Notes: generated from the sequence alone by a model not told the origin. Numbered from the stretch's first letter, positions 41,977 to 52,539 are shown. The stretch is 64,000 nt of DNA from Salibaculum sp031581025 (GCF_031581025.1 NZ_JAVLCA010000005.1); one strand, 5' to 3'. A program made the numbers and translations.

Positions 41977-43200
41977 TCAGGGCAGGTAGTCGGCGGGGTC
42001 GACCCGGTCGGTGCCATCGGCCACCTGGAACTGGAAGGTGACATTGTCACCGTCTGCCGTGCGACCGATGGTGCCGCCCTGGGAGACCGAGTCGCCCTGT
42101 GTCACCGAAATCTCCGCCACGCCGATGTAGATGGTGGAGATATTGTTGCCATGGTTGACGAGAATGAACTTCGTTCCGTTCACCTCTTCGCTTATGAGCC
42201 TGACCGTGCCGTCCGCGGCCGCGCGCACCGGGGCGTCCGCATCGGTCGAGAAGACGATGCCGCGGTTTTCGGGCGGATTGTAATCGCGGATGATGCTGCC
42301 CGAAACCGGCGCGATCAGTGGCGCATCCGTCTGTTCCGGGCTTTGCTCGCCGATGTCGGGGCTGGGCGGGTCCTCGGCCTCTGCATCGGCCGTGTCCTCT
42401 GTCCCGCTTTCCGGGCTCTCCGTTGGTAGGGGACTGGCGGCGCTGGGCGGGGTCGGCGTCTGCGTGCCACGCCCCGGCTCTGTTACCTCGTCGTCGTCGG
42501 ACGCGGCCGGTGCCGTCCCGCTGGCCGGGATCAGCAGTTGCTGGCCCTCGCGGATCGTCAGGTCGGCGCCCAGCCCGTTCCATTCGGCCAGACCGCGCAC
42601 CGGCACGTCATAGAGCCGGGCGATGGAATAGACCGTCTCACCGCGCGCGACCTGGTGGCGCAGCGGTTCCACGCCCGTGGGGGCGTCGTCTTGCGGGGTC
42701 TCTGTCGCGGCCGCGTCCTCCTGTTGCGGTTCGGCGCGGTCGATCGCGTCCGAGGCCAGCGTCGTCACGTCAACGTCCGAAGGCGCGCGGATCGGGCCTG
42801 TACCGGGCGCGCCCGTTTCGGGCGAGGGTTCCGTCACGCGGCCCGGCAGGGCGACGATCTCGTCCCGGCGCAGCGGTGTGTCGGGTTCGATGGCGTTGTA
42901 ACGGGCCAGTTCCTGGGCCGAGATTTCCAGCCGCTCGGCGATCTGGCGCACGGTCTCGTCCCGGCGCGCCACCACCACCTGGTGGCCGGGATAGGAGATC
43001 ACGCCGCGATCATCGGGGCGCGGCCGGTCGGGCAGTTCGGCCACCGATTGCGAGGTGTCGAACCCGCCGCCGATGTCACGCAGGTCGAAATCCGCGAGGT
43101 TGCCATCGCCATCGCATGCGGCCAGGGCGAGCAACGCGGTTCCCGCCAGCAGCAGGCGGTGGGGCCGGGCGGGGAAACGGGACAGCGGGGGCATGAACAT
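41977..43200 (-). CDS. Lipoprotein with two LysM domains and a degenerate M23 (LytM) domain
   Basis: 407-aa NlpD/EnvC-like protein. The lipobox LLALAACD predicts a lipidated Cys near 29. LysM-like blocks lie near 71-115 (VVVARRDETVRQIAERL) and 180-225 (HQVARGETVYSIARLYDV), with an acidic Pro-rich linker between domains. The C-terminal peptidase-M23 fold (about 295-405) has lost metal ligands: Y-I-G stands where Y-x-H is expected and VTFQFQV replaces the LHFE His. Such proteins usually activate cell-division amidases rather than cut peptidoglycan. Start ATG 43200, GAGGA upstream. Confidence 0.9.
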   Translation of the reverse strand: MFMPPLSRFPARPHRLLLAGTALLALAACDGDGNLADFDLRDIGGGFDTSQSVAELPDRPRPDDRGVISYPGHQVVVARRDETVRQIAERLEISAQELARYNAIEPDTPLRRDEIVALPGRVTEPSPETGAPGTGPIRAPSDVDVTTLASDAIDRAEPQQEDAAATETPQDDAPTGVEPLRHQVARGETVYSIARLYDVPVRGLAEWNGLGADLTIREGQQLLIPASGTAPAASDDDEVTEPGRGTQTPTPPSAASPLPTESPESGTEDTADAEAEDPPSPDIGEQSPEQTDAPLIAPVSGSIIRDYNPPENRGIVFSTDADAPVRAAADGTVRLISEEVNGTKFILVNHGNNISTIYIGVAEISVTQGDSVSQGGTIGRTADGDNVTFQFQVADGTDRVDPADYLP

Positions 43201-43271
43201 CGGCTCGATCCTCGGGTCTGGGGCGATCGTTCTCGGTCTGCGTCGCCATTTCGGCGAAGTATAGGGGAAAA

Positions 43272-43907
43272 TCAGTCCGCGCCCAAGCCCTCGACAAGTG
43301 GCACGAAGCGCACCGGGCGCAGTTCCTCGTAGTCGAAGCCGTCCTCGCCCCGGGTCACCCGGATCAGCGATTGCACCGTGTCCGACTGGCCCACCGGCAA
43401 GACCATGACGCCACCGGGCTTAAGCTGGGCCAGCAGCGGGCCCGGCGGGTCTTCGGCCGCGGCGGTCACAACGATGCGGTCGAAGGGCGCCTGGTCGGGC
43501 AACCCGTGGCTGCCGTCGGCGCTCATGGCGGTGATGTTGGTCAGGTCCATTTCTTCGAACAGTGCGCGGGCCTGCTGCACCAGCCGCTTGTGGCGATCCA
43601 CGGTGTAGACCCGCCGGGCCAGGTGGCTGAGGATCACCGCCTGGTAGCCCGAGCCGGTGCCCACCTCCAGCACCTTGTCGCGCGGCTGCACCCGCAGGGC
43701 CTGGGTCATCAGCCCCACCACCGAGGGCTGCGAGATGGTCTGCCCACAGGCGATGGGCAAGGGCATGTCCTCGTAGGCGCGATCGGCGAAATGGCCCTTG
43801 ACGAAGCGCGAACGGTCGGTGCGCTCCATGGCCACAAGGGTGCGCGCATCCGTCACCCCCTTGGAGCGTAGCGCGTAGACGAAGCGCATCTGCTGCTCGG
43901 GGGTCAC
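43272..43907 (-). CDS. pcm: Protein-L-isoaspartate O-methyltransferase
   Basis: 211-aa SAM-dependent methyltransferase that repairs isoaspartyl residues. The SAM motif is VLEVGTGSGYQ. The pre-motif GQTISQPSVV carries the substrate-binding residues, and VTAAAEDPPGPLL lies in the fold core. GTG 43907 overlaps the surE stop (GTGA). Confidence 0.95.
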   Translation of the reverse strand: MTPEQQMRFVYALRSKGVTDARTLVAMERTDRSRFVKGHFADRAYEDMPLPIACGQTISQPSVVGLMTQALRVQPRDKVLEVGTGSGYQAVILSHLARRVYTVDRHKRLVQQARALFEEMDLTNITAMSADGSHGLPDQAPFDRIVVTAAAEDPPGPLLAQLKPGGVMVLPVGQSDTVQSLIRVTRGEDGFDYEELRPVRFVPLVEGLGAD

Positions 43908-44692
43908 GCCAGGGCCTCGCGCAGGGCCTCGAGCCGGTCATGGGCGGTCAGGTCCGCGCGCATCGGCGTGATCGAGATATGGCCCTCGAGGTTGGCCGCG
44001 GCATCGGTGCCGGGCGCGGTCGGCGCGTGCTGTGCGCCACCCTTGATCCAGAGGAAGCGCCGCCCGGCGGGCGAATGCGTGGGTTCGACCGAGAACCCGG
44101 TGTCGGGGCGGAACCCCTGGATCGTGGCGCGCAGGCCTTTGACCTGTGCCGCCGGGACGGGCGGGAAATTCACGTTGTAGAACAGCCGGTAATCGGCGCC
44201 GCTGTCCCAGGGCGCGCTGTCCAGCAGTTTCCGGACGGTGGCCACGCCATGCAGCGCCGCGGCCTCGAAGGGGGTGTCGGCCTTGGCGTTGTCGGGGCCG
44301 TAGTACTGCGAAAGGGCAATGGCGGGCAGGCCCTGCAGGGCGGCCTCCATGGCGCCACCGATGGTGCCCGAATACATCGCGTTCTCGGCGGCGTTGTTGC
44401 CGCGGTTCACCCCCGAAAGCACCAGGTCGGGCCGGGCCCCGGCCATAACATCGTGCAGCCCGGCCAGAACGCAGTCGGCGGGCGAACCCTCGGCGGCATA
44501 GCGGCGCGGGCCCAGCTCGGCGATCATGGTCGGATGGCTGTAGGAGATGCAGTGGCCGACGCCGGACTGTTCGAAGGCGGGGGCCACGGTCCAGACCTCT
44601 CCATCGAGGCCCGCGATCTCGGTGGCGATGGCGTGCAGGACCGCCAGCCCCGGCGCGTTGATCCCGTCGTCGTTGGTGATGAGAATGCGCAT
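43904..44692 (-). CDS. surE: 5'/3'-nucleotidase SurE
   Basis: 262-aa metal-dependent nucleotidase active on 5'- and 3'-nucleotides and polyphosphate in stationary phase. The metal-binding motif is MRILITNDDGINAPG (Asp8, Asp9). The nucleotide-binding region has SGVNRGNNA, and ITPMRADLT is near the C-terminus. It forms a unit with pcm and the LysM/M23-like lipoprotein gene, a grouping seen in many proteobacteria. Confidence 0.97.
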   Translation of the reverse strand: MRILITNDDGINAPGLAVLHAIATEIAGLDGEVWTVAPAFEQSGVGHCISYSHPTMIAELGPRRYAAEGSPADCVLAGLHDVMAGARPDLVLSGVNRGNNAAENAMYSGTIGGAMEAALQGLPAIALSQYYGPDNAKADTPFEAAALHGVATVRKLLDSAPWDSGADYRLFYNVNFPPVPAAQVKGLRATIQGFRPDTGFSVEPTHSPAGRRFLWIKGGAQHAPTAPGTDAAANLEGHISITPMRADLTAHDRLEALREALA

Positions 44693-44842
44693 GTCTGTTC
44701 CCTTTTGGCCTGTTTACCGGGGGTGCCGGCGGGCGGCAAGGACCGGCAGTGGCCTTAGGCCGGTCCGCAGGACGGCAGAGACCGCCGTCTTGTGCGGTGC
44801 CCCGGTGCGCCTCGCGCTCAGCGCGGCCCGCAGAGCGCTCCG

Positions 44843-45484
44843 CTAGCCGGTGATGTCGCCCAAAAGCCGGGCCGCCTCGTCCTCGGGGCGCGCCAGTCCG
44901 CTGCGATCCTCACCGGGGTGAAAACGGGCGCGGGTGCCCGTGGGCATCGCCCTGGGCATCAGGATGCGCACCTGCGGGCCGGTGTGCTCGGCCTCGCGCT
45001 GCCAGGACCGCGCCAGCGCGATCTGCGCCGCCTTGGAGGCCCCGTAGGCGCCGTAATAGGGCTGTCCGCCCTGGGGATCGTCGAAGAAGACCGCGCGGCC
45101 GTCACGGCCCAGCAGGGGGGCGACATAGCCGATCAGCCGCTGCGTGGCCGTGACATTGACGTTCATGGCGGTGTCGAAATCCTTGCTGCCCATGGCGGCG
45201 GCGGGCGAGAGAGGGGCGGCATGAACCGCCGCGTGAACCCAGAGAGCCACCTTGCCCCAGCGGTCGTGGATCGAGCGGCAGAGCTGCTGCATGGCCGGGT
45301 CGGTGGTGATGTCCATGGGCGCGAGCGTCGCCTCGCCGCCCCGGTCGCGGATGCGGTCGTCCAGCTCTTCCAGCGCGCCGGTGGTGCGGCCCACGGCAAC
45401 GATGTGATGGGTCGGGGCGAGGGCCTGGGCCAGGGCGGCGCCAAGGCCGCGGCTGGCACCTGTGATGAGGGCGATCGAAGTCAT
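44843..45484 (-). CDS. Short-chain dehydrogenase/reductase
   Basis: 213-aa Rossmann protein. The dinucleotide motif is TGASRGLGAA near residue 8. The catalytic Tyr-x3-Lys is in YGAYGASKAAQ, but the usual Ser region reads VFFDDPQGG, with Asp where Ser is normally found. The C-terminus ends ARPEDEAARLLGDITG. Lack of the Ser hints at altered or lost activity. Start ATG 45484 with no obvious ribosome site. Substrate unknown. Confidence 0.8.
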   Translation of the reverse strand: MTSIALITGASRGLGAALAQALAPTHHIVAVGRTTGALEELDDRIRDRGGEATLAPMDITTDPAMQQLCRSIHDRWGKVALWVHAAVHAAPLSPAAAMGSKDFDTAMNVNVTATQRLIGYVAPLLGRDGRAVFFDDPQGGQPYYGAYGASKAAQIALARSWQREAEHTGPQVRILMPRAMPTGTRARFHPGEDRSGLARPEDEAARLLGDITG

Positions 45485-45559
45485 GGCCCGCTGTTAAGAC
45501 AGCCGCACGGGCTTGGCAATCCCGCCCGGTCGCCCCCGTCTGTTTCCTCTCCCGCAGGC

Positions 45560-45814
45560 TCAGCCCGCCAAGGCCAGTTGGTAAAGACGGTCGCGCCGGC
45601 GCAGGATCACGTGATCCTCGGCGATCCGTTCGACCCGGCCCGCATCGGTTCTGTCCCCGACGGCGACCTTGCGAATTGTTCCGTCGCGCTCGCGCAACAG
45701 CGCGCTTGCCCGGGGGCCGCCGGTCATGGTGCCGATCAGCCGCGTGCCATGCAGCTACAGGGCCTCGGGATCGGTCGCCGCCCGGGCGGTGGCCGCGTTG
45801 GTTGTCTGGGTCAT
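45560..45814 (-). pseudogene. 85-codon frame, PilP/GspC-like, broken by in-frame TAG
   Basis: From ATG 45814 to the TGA at 45560-45562 the frame is open except for TAG at codon 20 (45755-45757). The part after it reads LHGTRLIGTMTGG, ALLRERDGTIRKVAVGD and VILRRRDRLYQLALAG, resembling the short periplasmic PilP/GspC-type domain that precedes purF in some Rhodobacteraceae (from memory). An internal ATG at 45727 could still be used. It may be a pseudogene, a read error, or a real shorter gene. Confidence 0.55.
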
Positions 45815-45944
45815 CTGGGGTCTTCCTGCTTGCGCCAAGGGATACCGAAGACAGGCAGATATGCGCCGCGGCAGAGGGGCGAAAGGACGCGCGCACGGGC
45901 AATGCCGCGTTGCGGCGAAAACTGGCCGACGCGCGGGACTGGCG

Positions 45945-47435
45945 TTATTCGGCGGCCTTCATCTGGAACCCCTGGTCCAGCATGTCGGTGGGTTCCACCG
46001 GGTAGTCGCCGGAAAAACAGGCGTCGCAGTATTGCGGGCAGGCGGTATCGCGGCCCTGCGCCTCGCCCACAGCCCGGTAGAGCCCGTCGAGCGAGATGAA
46101 CTTGATGCTGTCGACGCCCAGGTGGTCACGCATCTCGTGCTCGGACATGGTGGCGGCCAGCAGCTTTTCGCGCTGGGGCGTGTCCACGCCGTAGAAGCAG
46201 GGCCAGGCCGTGGGCGGGCTGGCGATGCGGAAGTGCACCTCGGCGGCCCCGGCATCGAGGATCATGTCCTTGATCTTGCGGCTGGTGGTGCCGCGCACCA
46301 CGCTGTCGTCGACCAGGATCACACGCTTGCCCTTTATCAGCGCGCGGTTGACGTTGAGTTTCAGCCGCACGCCCATGTTGCGGATCTGCTCGGTCGGCTC
46401 GATGAAAGTCCGGCCCATGTACTGGTTGCGGATGATCCCCATGGCGTAGGGGATGCCGCTTTGCAGGGCATAGCCGATGGCCGCCGGGGTCCCGCTGTCG
46501 GGGACGGGGCAGACGAGGTCGGCCTCTACCGGGCTTTCCTTGGCCAGCTCGCGCCCGATGCTCTCGCGCGTGGAATAAACGGACTGCCCGCCCAGGATGC
46601 TGTCGGGGCGGCTGAAGTAGACATGCTCGAAGATGCAGAAGCGCGACTTGGCCGGGCGGAAGGGCCGATGGCTCTGCACGCCCTTCTCGGGGGAAATCAC
46701 GACCATCTCGCCCGGTTCGATCTCGCGCAGGAACTCGGCGCCGATGATGTCGAGCGCGCAGGTTTCCGAGGCCAGCACCCAGCCCTCGCCCAGCTTGCCC
46801 AGCACCAGCGGGCGCACGCCCAGCGGGTCGCGGCAGCCCATCAGCTTGGTCCGGGTCATGGCGACCACGGAAAAGGCGCCCTCGACCTTGCGCAGGGCCT
46901 CTTCCATGCGGTCGGGTATGGTCCGGCCCATGGAGCGCGCCATGAGATGGATGATGCATTCGCTGTCGCTGGAGGACTGGAAGATTGAGCCGCGTTCGAT
47001 CAGTTCGCGGCGCAGTTGCAATGCGTTGGTGATGTTGCCGTTGTGGGCCAGTGCGGCGCCGCCCATCGAGAATTCGCCGAAGAAGGGCTGCACGTCGCGG
47101 ATCTGGGTGCCGCCCTTGGACCCGGCGGTGGAATAGCGCACATGGCCGATGCCGATGGGGCCGGGCAGGGTGGCCAGCAGCTTTTCCGAGGTGAAGTTGT
47201 CGCGCACCAGCCCGAAGCGGCGGGCCGAGTTGAAGCCCTGTTCGGCGTCATGGGTGACGATGCCGCCGGCCTCTTGCCCGCGGTGTTGCAGGGCATGCAG
47301 GCCGAGCGCGACGATCGAAGCGGCATCCGCCACGCCGACGGTGCCGAACACCCCGCATTCCTCTTTCAGTTTGTCGTCGTCAGCCCCGTCGCCGGTATAG
47401 TCGAATGGATGGGCGAGTGGCAGCACCTTGGTCAC
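45945..47435 (-). CDS. purF: Amidophosphoribosyltransferase
   Basis: 496-aa enzyme that makes phosphoribosylamine, the first committed step of purine synthesis. The N-terminal nucleophile is Cys27 in EECGVFG, after a 26-residue presequence likely removed as in the Bacillus-type enzyme. The PRPP motif is VILVDDSVVRGTTS. Cys residues in CIFEHVYF, CFYGVDTP and CPQYCDAC match the [4Fe-4S]-binding positions of that type. Start GTG 47435 has GGAGGG 7 bases before. It follows cvpA in the same direction with a 114-bp gap. Confidence 0.96.
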   Translation of the reverse strand: MTKVLPLAHPFDYTGDGADDDKLKEECGVFGTVGVADAASIVALGLHALQHRGQEAGGIVTHDAEQGFNSARRFGLVRDNFTSEKLLATLPGPIGIGHVRYSTAGSKGGTQIRDVQPFFGEFSMGGAALAHNGNITNALQLRRELIERGSIFQSSSDSECIIHLMARSMGRTIPDRMEEALRKVEGAFSVVAMTRTKLMGCRDPLGVRPLVLGKLGEGWVLASETCALDIIGAEFLREIEPGEMVVISPEKGVQSHRPFRPAKSRFCIFEHVYFSRPDSILGGQSVYSTRESIGRELAKESPVEADLVCPVPDSGTPAAIGYALQSGIPYAMGIIRNQYMGRTFIEPTEQIRNMGVRLKLNVNRALIKGKRVILVDDSVVRGTTSRKIKDMILDAGAAEVHFRIASPPTAWPCFYGVDTPQREKLLAATMSEHEMRDHLGVDSIKFISLDGLYRAVGEAQGRDTACPQYCDACFSGDYPVEPTDMLDQGFQMKAAE

Positions 47436-47549
47436 GTATGGACCCTCCGAATCTCACGGACTGAACCTTGCCCCTCACATAGTCCTGTGCGGGGTCGCTG
47501 TCACCAAACGATTACATTCCCAGGTGCGCGTTGCGGCCGCTTGGCCGGG

Positions 47550-48107
47550 TCAGTCAGGGGTACAGCCCGCGACCAGCTGTTCATACTGCGTGGTGATCCA
47601 GCCCAGCGCCTGCTCGGGGTCTTCCGACTGCATCCGATCGGTGAAACCGCCGAAGACGGCACCGGCGCGGCTGTCGTCGATCATGGCGACCTCTTGCGTC
47701 TCGAGGATTGTCTCGTAGACGAAAAAGGCCACGGCCACCAGAAGGATGCCCCGCAGCGCCCCGAAGAGAAAGCCCAGCCCCTGGTCGACCCCGCCGAAGG
47801 CCGAGCGTTGCACCAGCGAGGAAAACACCGGGGTGAAGATCGACACGACCACCAGCACGATGGCGAAGACCGCGGCGAAGGCCGCGATGATCGACAATTC
47901 GCAACTGTCGCCGATGAAGTCGCCCAGAACCGGGATCTGGCGCACCAGCGGCGTGACCCGGTCGGCAAAGATGAAGGCGACTACGGCGGCCGCGACCCAG
48001 CCGGCGATGGCCAGCAATTCGCGCACAAGGCCGCGGCTGTAGGCCAGCAGGGCCGACAGAACGATCATCACGGCCACGATTCCGTCAATGAGGGTGAAAT
48101 CGCCCAT
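47550..48107 (-). CDS. cvpA: CvpA-family membrane protein
   Basis: 185-aa protein with about four helices (MGDFTLIDGIVAVMIVLSALLA, WVAAAVVAFIFADRV, IIAAFAAVFAIVLVVVS and FGALRGILLVAVAFFVYE). It matches the colicin-V-production/CvpA family, usually encoded next to purF, with a role in the cell envelope. It lies between radA and purF. Confidence 0.92.
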   Translation of the reverse strand: MGDFTLIDGIVAVMIVLSALLAYSRGLVRELLAIAGWVAAAVVAFIFADRVTPLVRQIPVLGDFIGDSCELSIIAAFAAVFAIVLVVVSIFTPVFSSLVQRSAFGGVDQGLGFLFGALRGILLVAVAFFVYETILETQEVAMIDDSRAGAVFGGFTDRMQSEDPEQALGWITTQYEQLVAGCTPD

Positions 48108-48142
48108 GTCCCGGCCCCTTGCTCCTTTGGCGGCGGCCCGGG

Positions 48143-49507
<1,365 letters not shown>

Positions 49508-49509
49508 GT

Positions 49510-49986
49510 TCACCTTTTGGCCCATTTCGCGGGGCCTGTCCATGGCCCGCGCATCCGCCGCTCTGTCAGCCCCGAGAGGAGGATCGAGGCCAGCACGCAG
49601 CCGGTGAAAAGGTAAAGCCCCCAGGCGCCCTCGACATGAGTGCGGCTGACGTCCTTGACCACCACGACATAAAGCGCGATCAGAAAGACATCGGCCATGG
49701 CAAGCTTGCCCAGCCAGGCCAGCACGGGCAGGGCGCGCAGATCGAGCAGGCGGACCTGCACCAGCGCCAGCCCGATGCACTTGAGGTAGGGCGCGAAAAG
49801 CGCCAGCGCGGTGACGATGACGGCCAGGACCACGTCACTGTCCCAAAGGCTTTGCAGCCCCGAGACGATGGAAATCTCGTTCAGCCCGAACAGCGGCAGC
49901 AGCGCCGCCCGCAGCAAGGGCGCGAACCAGGCCACCGGAAAGAGCACCAGCAGGCAAAGGTTGGCCACACGCAGGGCGGCGTCCAT
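49510..49986 (-). CDS. Paraquat-inducible protein A-like membrane protein
   Basis: 158 aa, four predicted helices (LCLLVLFPVAWFAPLL, VVLAVIVTALALFAPYL, LAMADVFLIALYVVV and GLYLFTGCVLASILLSGL). It is one PqiA-type half rather than the usual duplicated protein. Its start overlaps the mlaF stop, so it is probably part of an envelope lipid transport system. Confidence 0.8.
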   Translation of the reverse strand: MDAALRVANLCLLVLFPVAWFAPLLRAALLPLFGLNEISIVSGLQSLWDSDVVLAVIVTALALFAPYLKCIGLALVQVRLLDLRALPVLAWLGKLAMADVFLIALYVVVVKDVSRTHVEGAWGLYLFTGCVLASILLSGLTERRMRGPWTGPAKWAKR

Positions 49987-50732
49987 CAGCGCACAGCCTC
50001 GATCGGCCCCTCGGCGCTGCCGGTGATGAACTGGTGCAGGTAGGGATCGCCGCTGTTGTCCATCTGCGCCACCGGGCCGGACCAGCGCACCTTGCCCGCG
50101 TGCAGCATGGCCACGTCGTCTGCGATGGCGCGCACGCTGGTCATGTCGTGGGTGATGGTGATGGCGGTCGCGCCCATTTCGGTGACGATCTCGCGGATCA
50201 ATTCGTTGATGACACCCGACATGATCGGGTCCAGCCCCGTGGTGGGTTCGTCGAAGAAGATGATCTCGGGCTCGGCGGCGATGGCCCGGGCCAGGCCGAC
50301 GCGTTTCTGCATCCCGCCCGAAAGCTCGGCCGGCAGGCGGTCGGCCACATCCGGCGACAGCCCGACGCGGCGCAGCTTTTCAACCGCGATCTCGCGCGCC
50401 TCGGCCTTGGGCCGCTTGAGGCGGCCGCGCAGCAGGCGAAAGGCGACGTTCTGCCAGACCGGCAGGCTGTCGAAGAGCGCACCGCCCTGGAATAGCATCC
50501 CGAACCGGGCGAGGAATGCGTCGCGGTCGGCGCGGGTCACGTCCTCGCCGTCCACCTCGATGGTGCCGCTGTCGGGCGTGACCAGCCCGAGGATGGACTT
50601 GATCAGCACCGACTTGCCGGTGCCCGACCCGCCGATGACCACCATGCTTTCACCGCGGGGCACGTGCAGGTCCACGCCGCGCAGCACCGCGTTGGCGCCA
50701 AAGGATTTGTGCAGGTCACTGAGCCGGATCAT
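49986..50732 (-). CDS. mlaF: Mla-type ABC transporter ATP-binding protein
   Basis: 248-aa ATPase: Walker A GGSGTGKSVLIK, signature AELSGGMQKRVGLARAI, Walker B IIFFDEPTTGLDP, switch His ITHDMTSVRAI. The GLDPIMSGVINELI region is typical of the MlaF/Ttg2A family. MlaF drives phospholipid transport between membranes with MlaE and MlaD. It overlaps mlaE by four bases. No MlaD-like MCE protein gene is visible here. Confidence 0.9.
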   Translation of the reverse strand: MIRLSDLHKSFGANAVLRGVDLHVPRGESMVVIGGSGTGKSVLIKSILGLVTPDSGTIEVDGEDVTRADRDAFLARFGMLFQGGALFDSLPVWQNVAFRLLRGRLKRPKAEAREIAVEKLRRVGLSPDVADRLPAELSGGMQKRVGLARAIAAEPEIIFFDEPTTGLDPIMSGVINELIREIVTEMGATAITITHDMTSVRAIADDVAMLHAGKVRWSGPVAQMDNSGDPYLHQFITGSAEGPIEAVR

Positions 50733-51505
50733 GCGGAAAAGAACGCCTCCGTCAGCAGGAAGTTCGCCGCCAGGATCAGCACCGCGGCGGCCACCACCGA
50801 GGTCTTGGTCGCCCGGCCCACGCCCATGGCGCCGCGGTCGGACTGCATCCCGTAATAGCAGCCCATCAGCGCGGCGATGAAGCCGAAGACCGCGCCCTTG
50901 GCCAATGACGAGACGATGTCGAGCCGGGTCAGGAAATCGGCGGTATTCTTGAGATAGGCGGCGGCGTTGAAGCCCAGCCGTTCGGTGCCGACCAGAAAGC
51001 CGCCCATGATACCGATGATGTCGCCGATGCCCACCAGAACCGGCATGACGAGCGTCGCCGCCAGAACCCGCGGCAGGGTCAGGTATTTCATCGGATGGGT
51101 GGACAGCGTGACAAGCGCGTCGATCTGTTCGGTCACCTTCATGGTGGCGATCTCGGCGGCGATGGAGGATGTCACACGTGCGGCGATCATCAGCCCCACC
51201 AGGACAGGGCCCAGTTCGCGCACCATGCCGATGGCCACGATCTGCGGCACCACCGCCTGGGCGTCGAAGCGCGAGCCGCCGGCGTAGATCTGCAGCGCCA
51301 GCGCGCCGCCGGTGAACAGCGCCGTCAGCCCCACCACGGGCAGCGAGAAATAGCCGATCTGCACCAGCGCATGGCCGAATTCACGAAAATAGAACGGCGG
51401 GCGTACCAGGTGCGAGACGGTCTGCCCGATGAAGATGGCCAGCCGTCCAATGGCGGCCAGCAGGCTCAGTGTCGCCGCCCCCGTTGCGGCCAGCGCCCGC
51501 GTCAT
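50729..51505 (-). CDS. mlaE: Mla-type ABC transporter permease
   Basis: 258-aa permease of the MlaE/Ttg2B family with about five or six helices. Family regions are VGLTALFTGGALALQIYAGG, VRELGPVLVGLMIAARVTSSI and TEQIDALVTLSTHPMKYL (the E-ID-AL coupling segment). It overlaps alr upstream (ATGA) and mlaF downstream. It would pair with MlaF for phospholipid retention or export. Confidence 0.92.
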   Translation of the reverse strand: MTRALAATGAATLSLLAAIGRLAIFIGQTVSHLVRPPFYFREFGHALVQIGYFSLPVVGLTALFTGGALALQIYAGGSRFDAQAVVPQIVAIGMVRELGPVLVGLMIAARVTSSIAAEIATMKVTEQIDALVTLSTHPMKYLTLPRVLAATLVMPVLVGIGDIIGIMGGFLVGTERLGFNAAAYLKNTADFLTRLDIVSSLAKGAVFGFIAALMGCYYGMQSDRGAMGVGRATKTSVVAAAVLILAANFLLTEAFFSA

Positions 51506-52539
51506 GCGCCCGAATACCGGCGCGCGTAGCGGCTGCCCAGCGCGGTCAGCACCTCATATCCGATGGTGCCGGACTGGTCGGCGATGTCATCGACGGTCTG
51601 CTGCGGCGAGAGCAGCGACAGGCTGCCCGGAACCTCGTCCAGGTCGGTCACATCCGCGGTGATCAGGTCCATGGACACCCGGCCCACCACCGACACCGGC
51701 TGCGACCCGTGCCACAGTTGCGCCTTGTTGGACAGCACGCGATGGATGCCGTCGGCATAGCCCGCGCTGACCGTGACCAGCTTGGTGGGCCGCTGCGCCG
51801 TCCAGGTGTTGCCGTAGCCCACCGTCTCGCCCTCGGCCACGTCGCGCAGCTGGATCACCGGCAGGTCAAGCTGCACCACCGGCCGGGCATCGGCGAAGGG
51901 CAGCCCGCCGTAAAGGCCGACGCCGGGCCGGGTCAGGTCGAAGTGATACTCCGGCCCCATCTGGATGGCCCCCGTCGCCGCCAGCGAGCGCGGCACCTTG
52001 ATGCCGTCGGTCATCAGGTGGAATTCCTCGAGCTGCTGGCGGTTCATCGGATGCTCCGGGTCGTCCTGGCAGGCCAGGTGGCTCATCACCAGTTGGCAGT
52101 TCTGGCCAAGGGCGATCTCGGCGACGCTGGCCCAGTCCTCGATCTCCATGCCAAGCCGGTTCATGCCGGTGTCCAATTGGATGCCGAAGGGATGGTCGGG
52201 CAGGCTTTCAAGGTGGCGGGTCAACTGGCCCACGGTATTGATCATGGGCGTCAGGCCCATGTCGCCGATCATGTCGGTGTCGCCGCGCATGTGGCCCGAG
52301 AAGACGCAGATCGCGGGGTTCGGCCCCAGCGCCTGGCGCAGCCTGACTCCTTCTTCGGCGACGGCGACGAAAAAGGTTTTCGCGCCCGCGCGCGCCAGCG
52401 CCCGCGCGACCTTGTCCACCCCCAGCCCATAGCCGTCGGCCTTGACGACCGCGGCCGTCTCGACCTCGGTCATGGCATCCAGCGCCTGCCAGTTCCGGGT
52501 CAGCGCGGTCAGATCGATATTGAGGAAGCCACTCGACAT
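51502..52539 (-). CDS. alr: Alanine racemase
   Basis: 345-aa PLP enzyme supplying D-alanine for peptidoglycan. The PLP lysine is Lys33 in AAVVKADGYGLG. The C-terminal catalytic Tyr region includes VSAGYADGIHRVLS and RVSMDLITADVT. The length is a little short for the family but complete. It lies 58 bp downstream of dnaB. Its last codon overlaps mlaE. Confidence 0.95.
   Translation of the reverse strand: MSSGFLNIDLTALTRNWQALDAMTEVETAAVVKADGYGLGVDKVARALARAGAKTFFVAVAEEGVRLRQALGPNPAICVFSGHMRGDTDMIGDMGLTPMINTVGQLTRHLESLPDHPFGIQLDTGMNRLGMEIEDWASVAEIALGQNCQLVMSHLACQDDPEHPMNRQQLEEFHLMTDGIKVPRSLAATGAIQMGPEYHFDLTRPGVGLYGGLPFADARPVVQLDLPVIQLRDVAEGETVGYGNTWTAQRPTKLVTVSAGYADGIHRVLSNKAQLWHGSQPVSVVGRVSMDLITADVTDLDEVPGSLSLLSPQQTVDDIADQSGTIGYEVLTALGSRYARRYSGA

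Noticed and set aside
36185..45814. Recoding of TAG as an amino acid
   Set aside because: TAG ends ordinary genes here, for example nuoK and rnj, so it is a normal stop in this genome.
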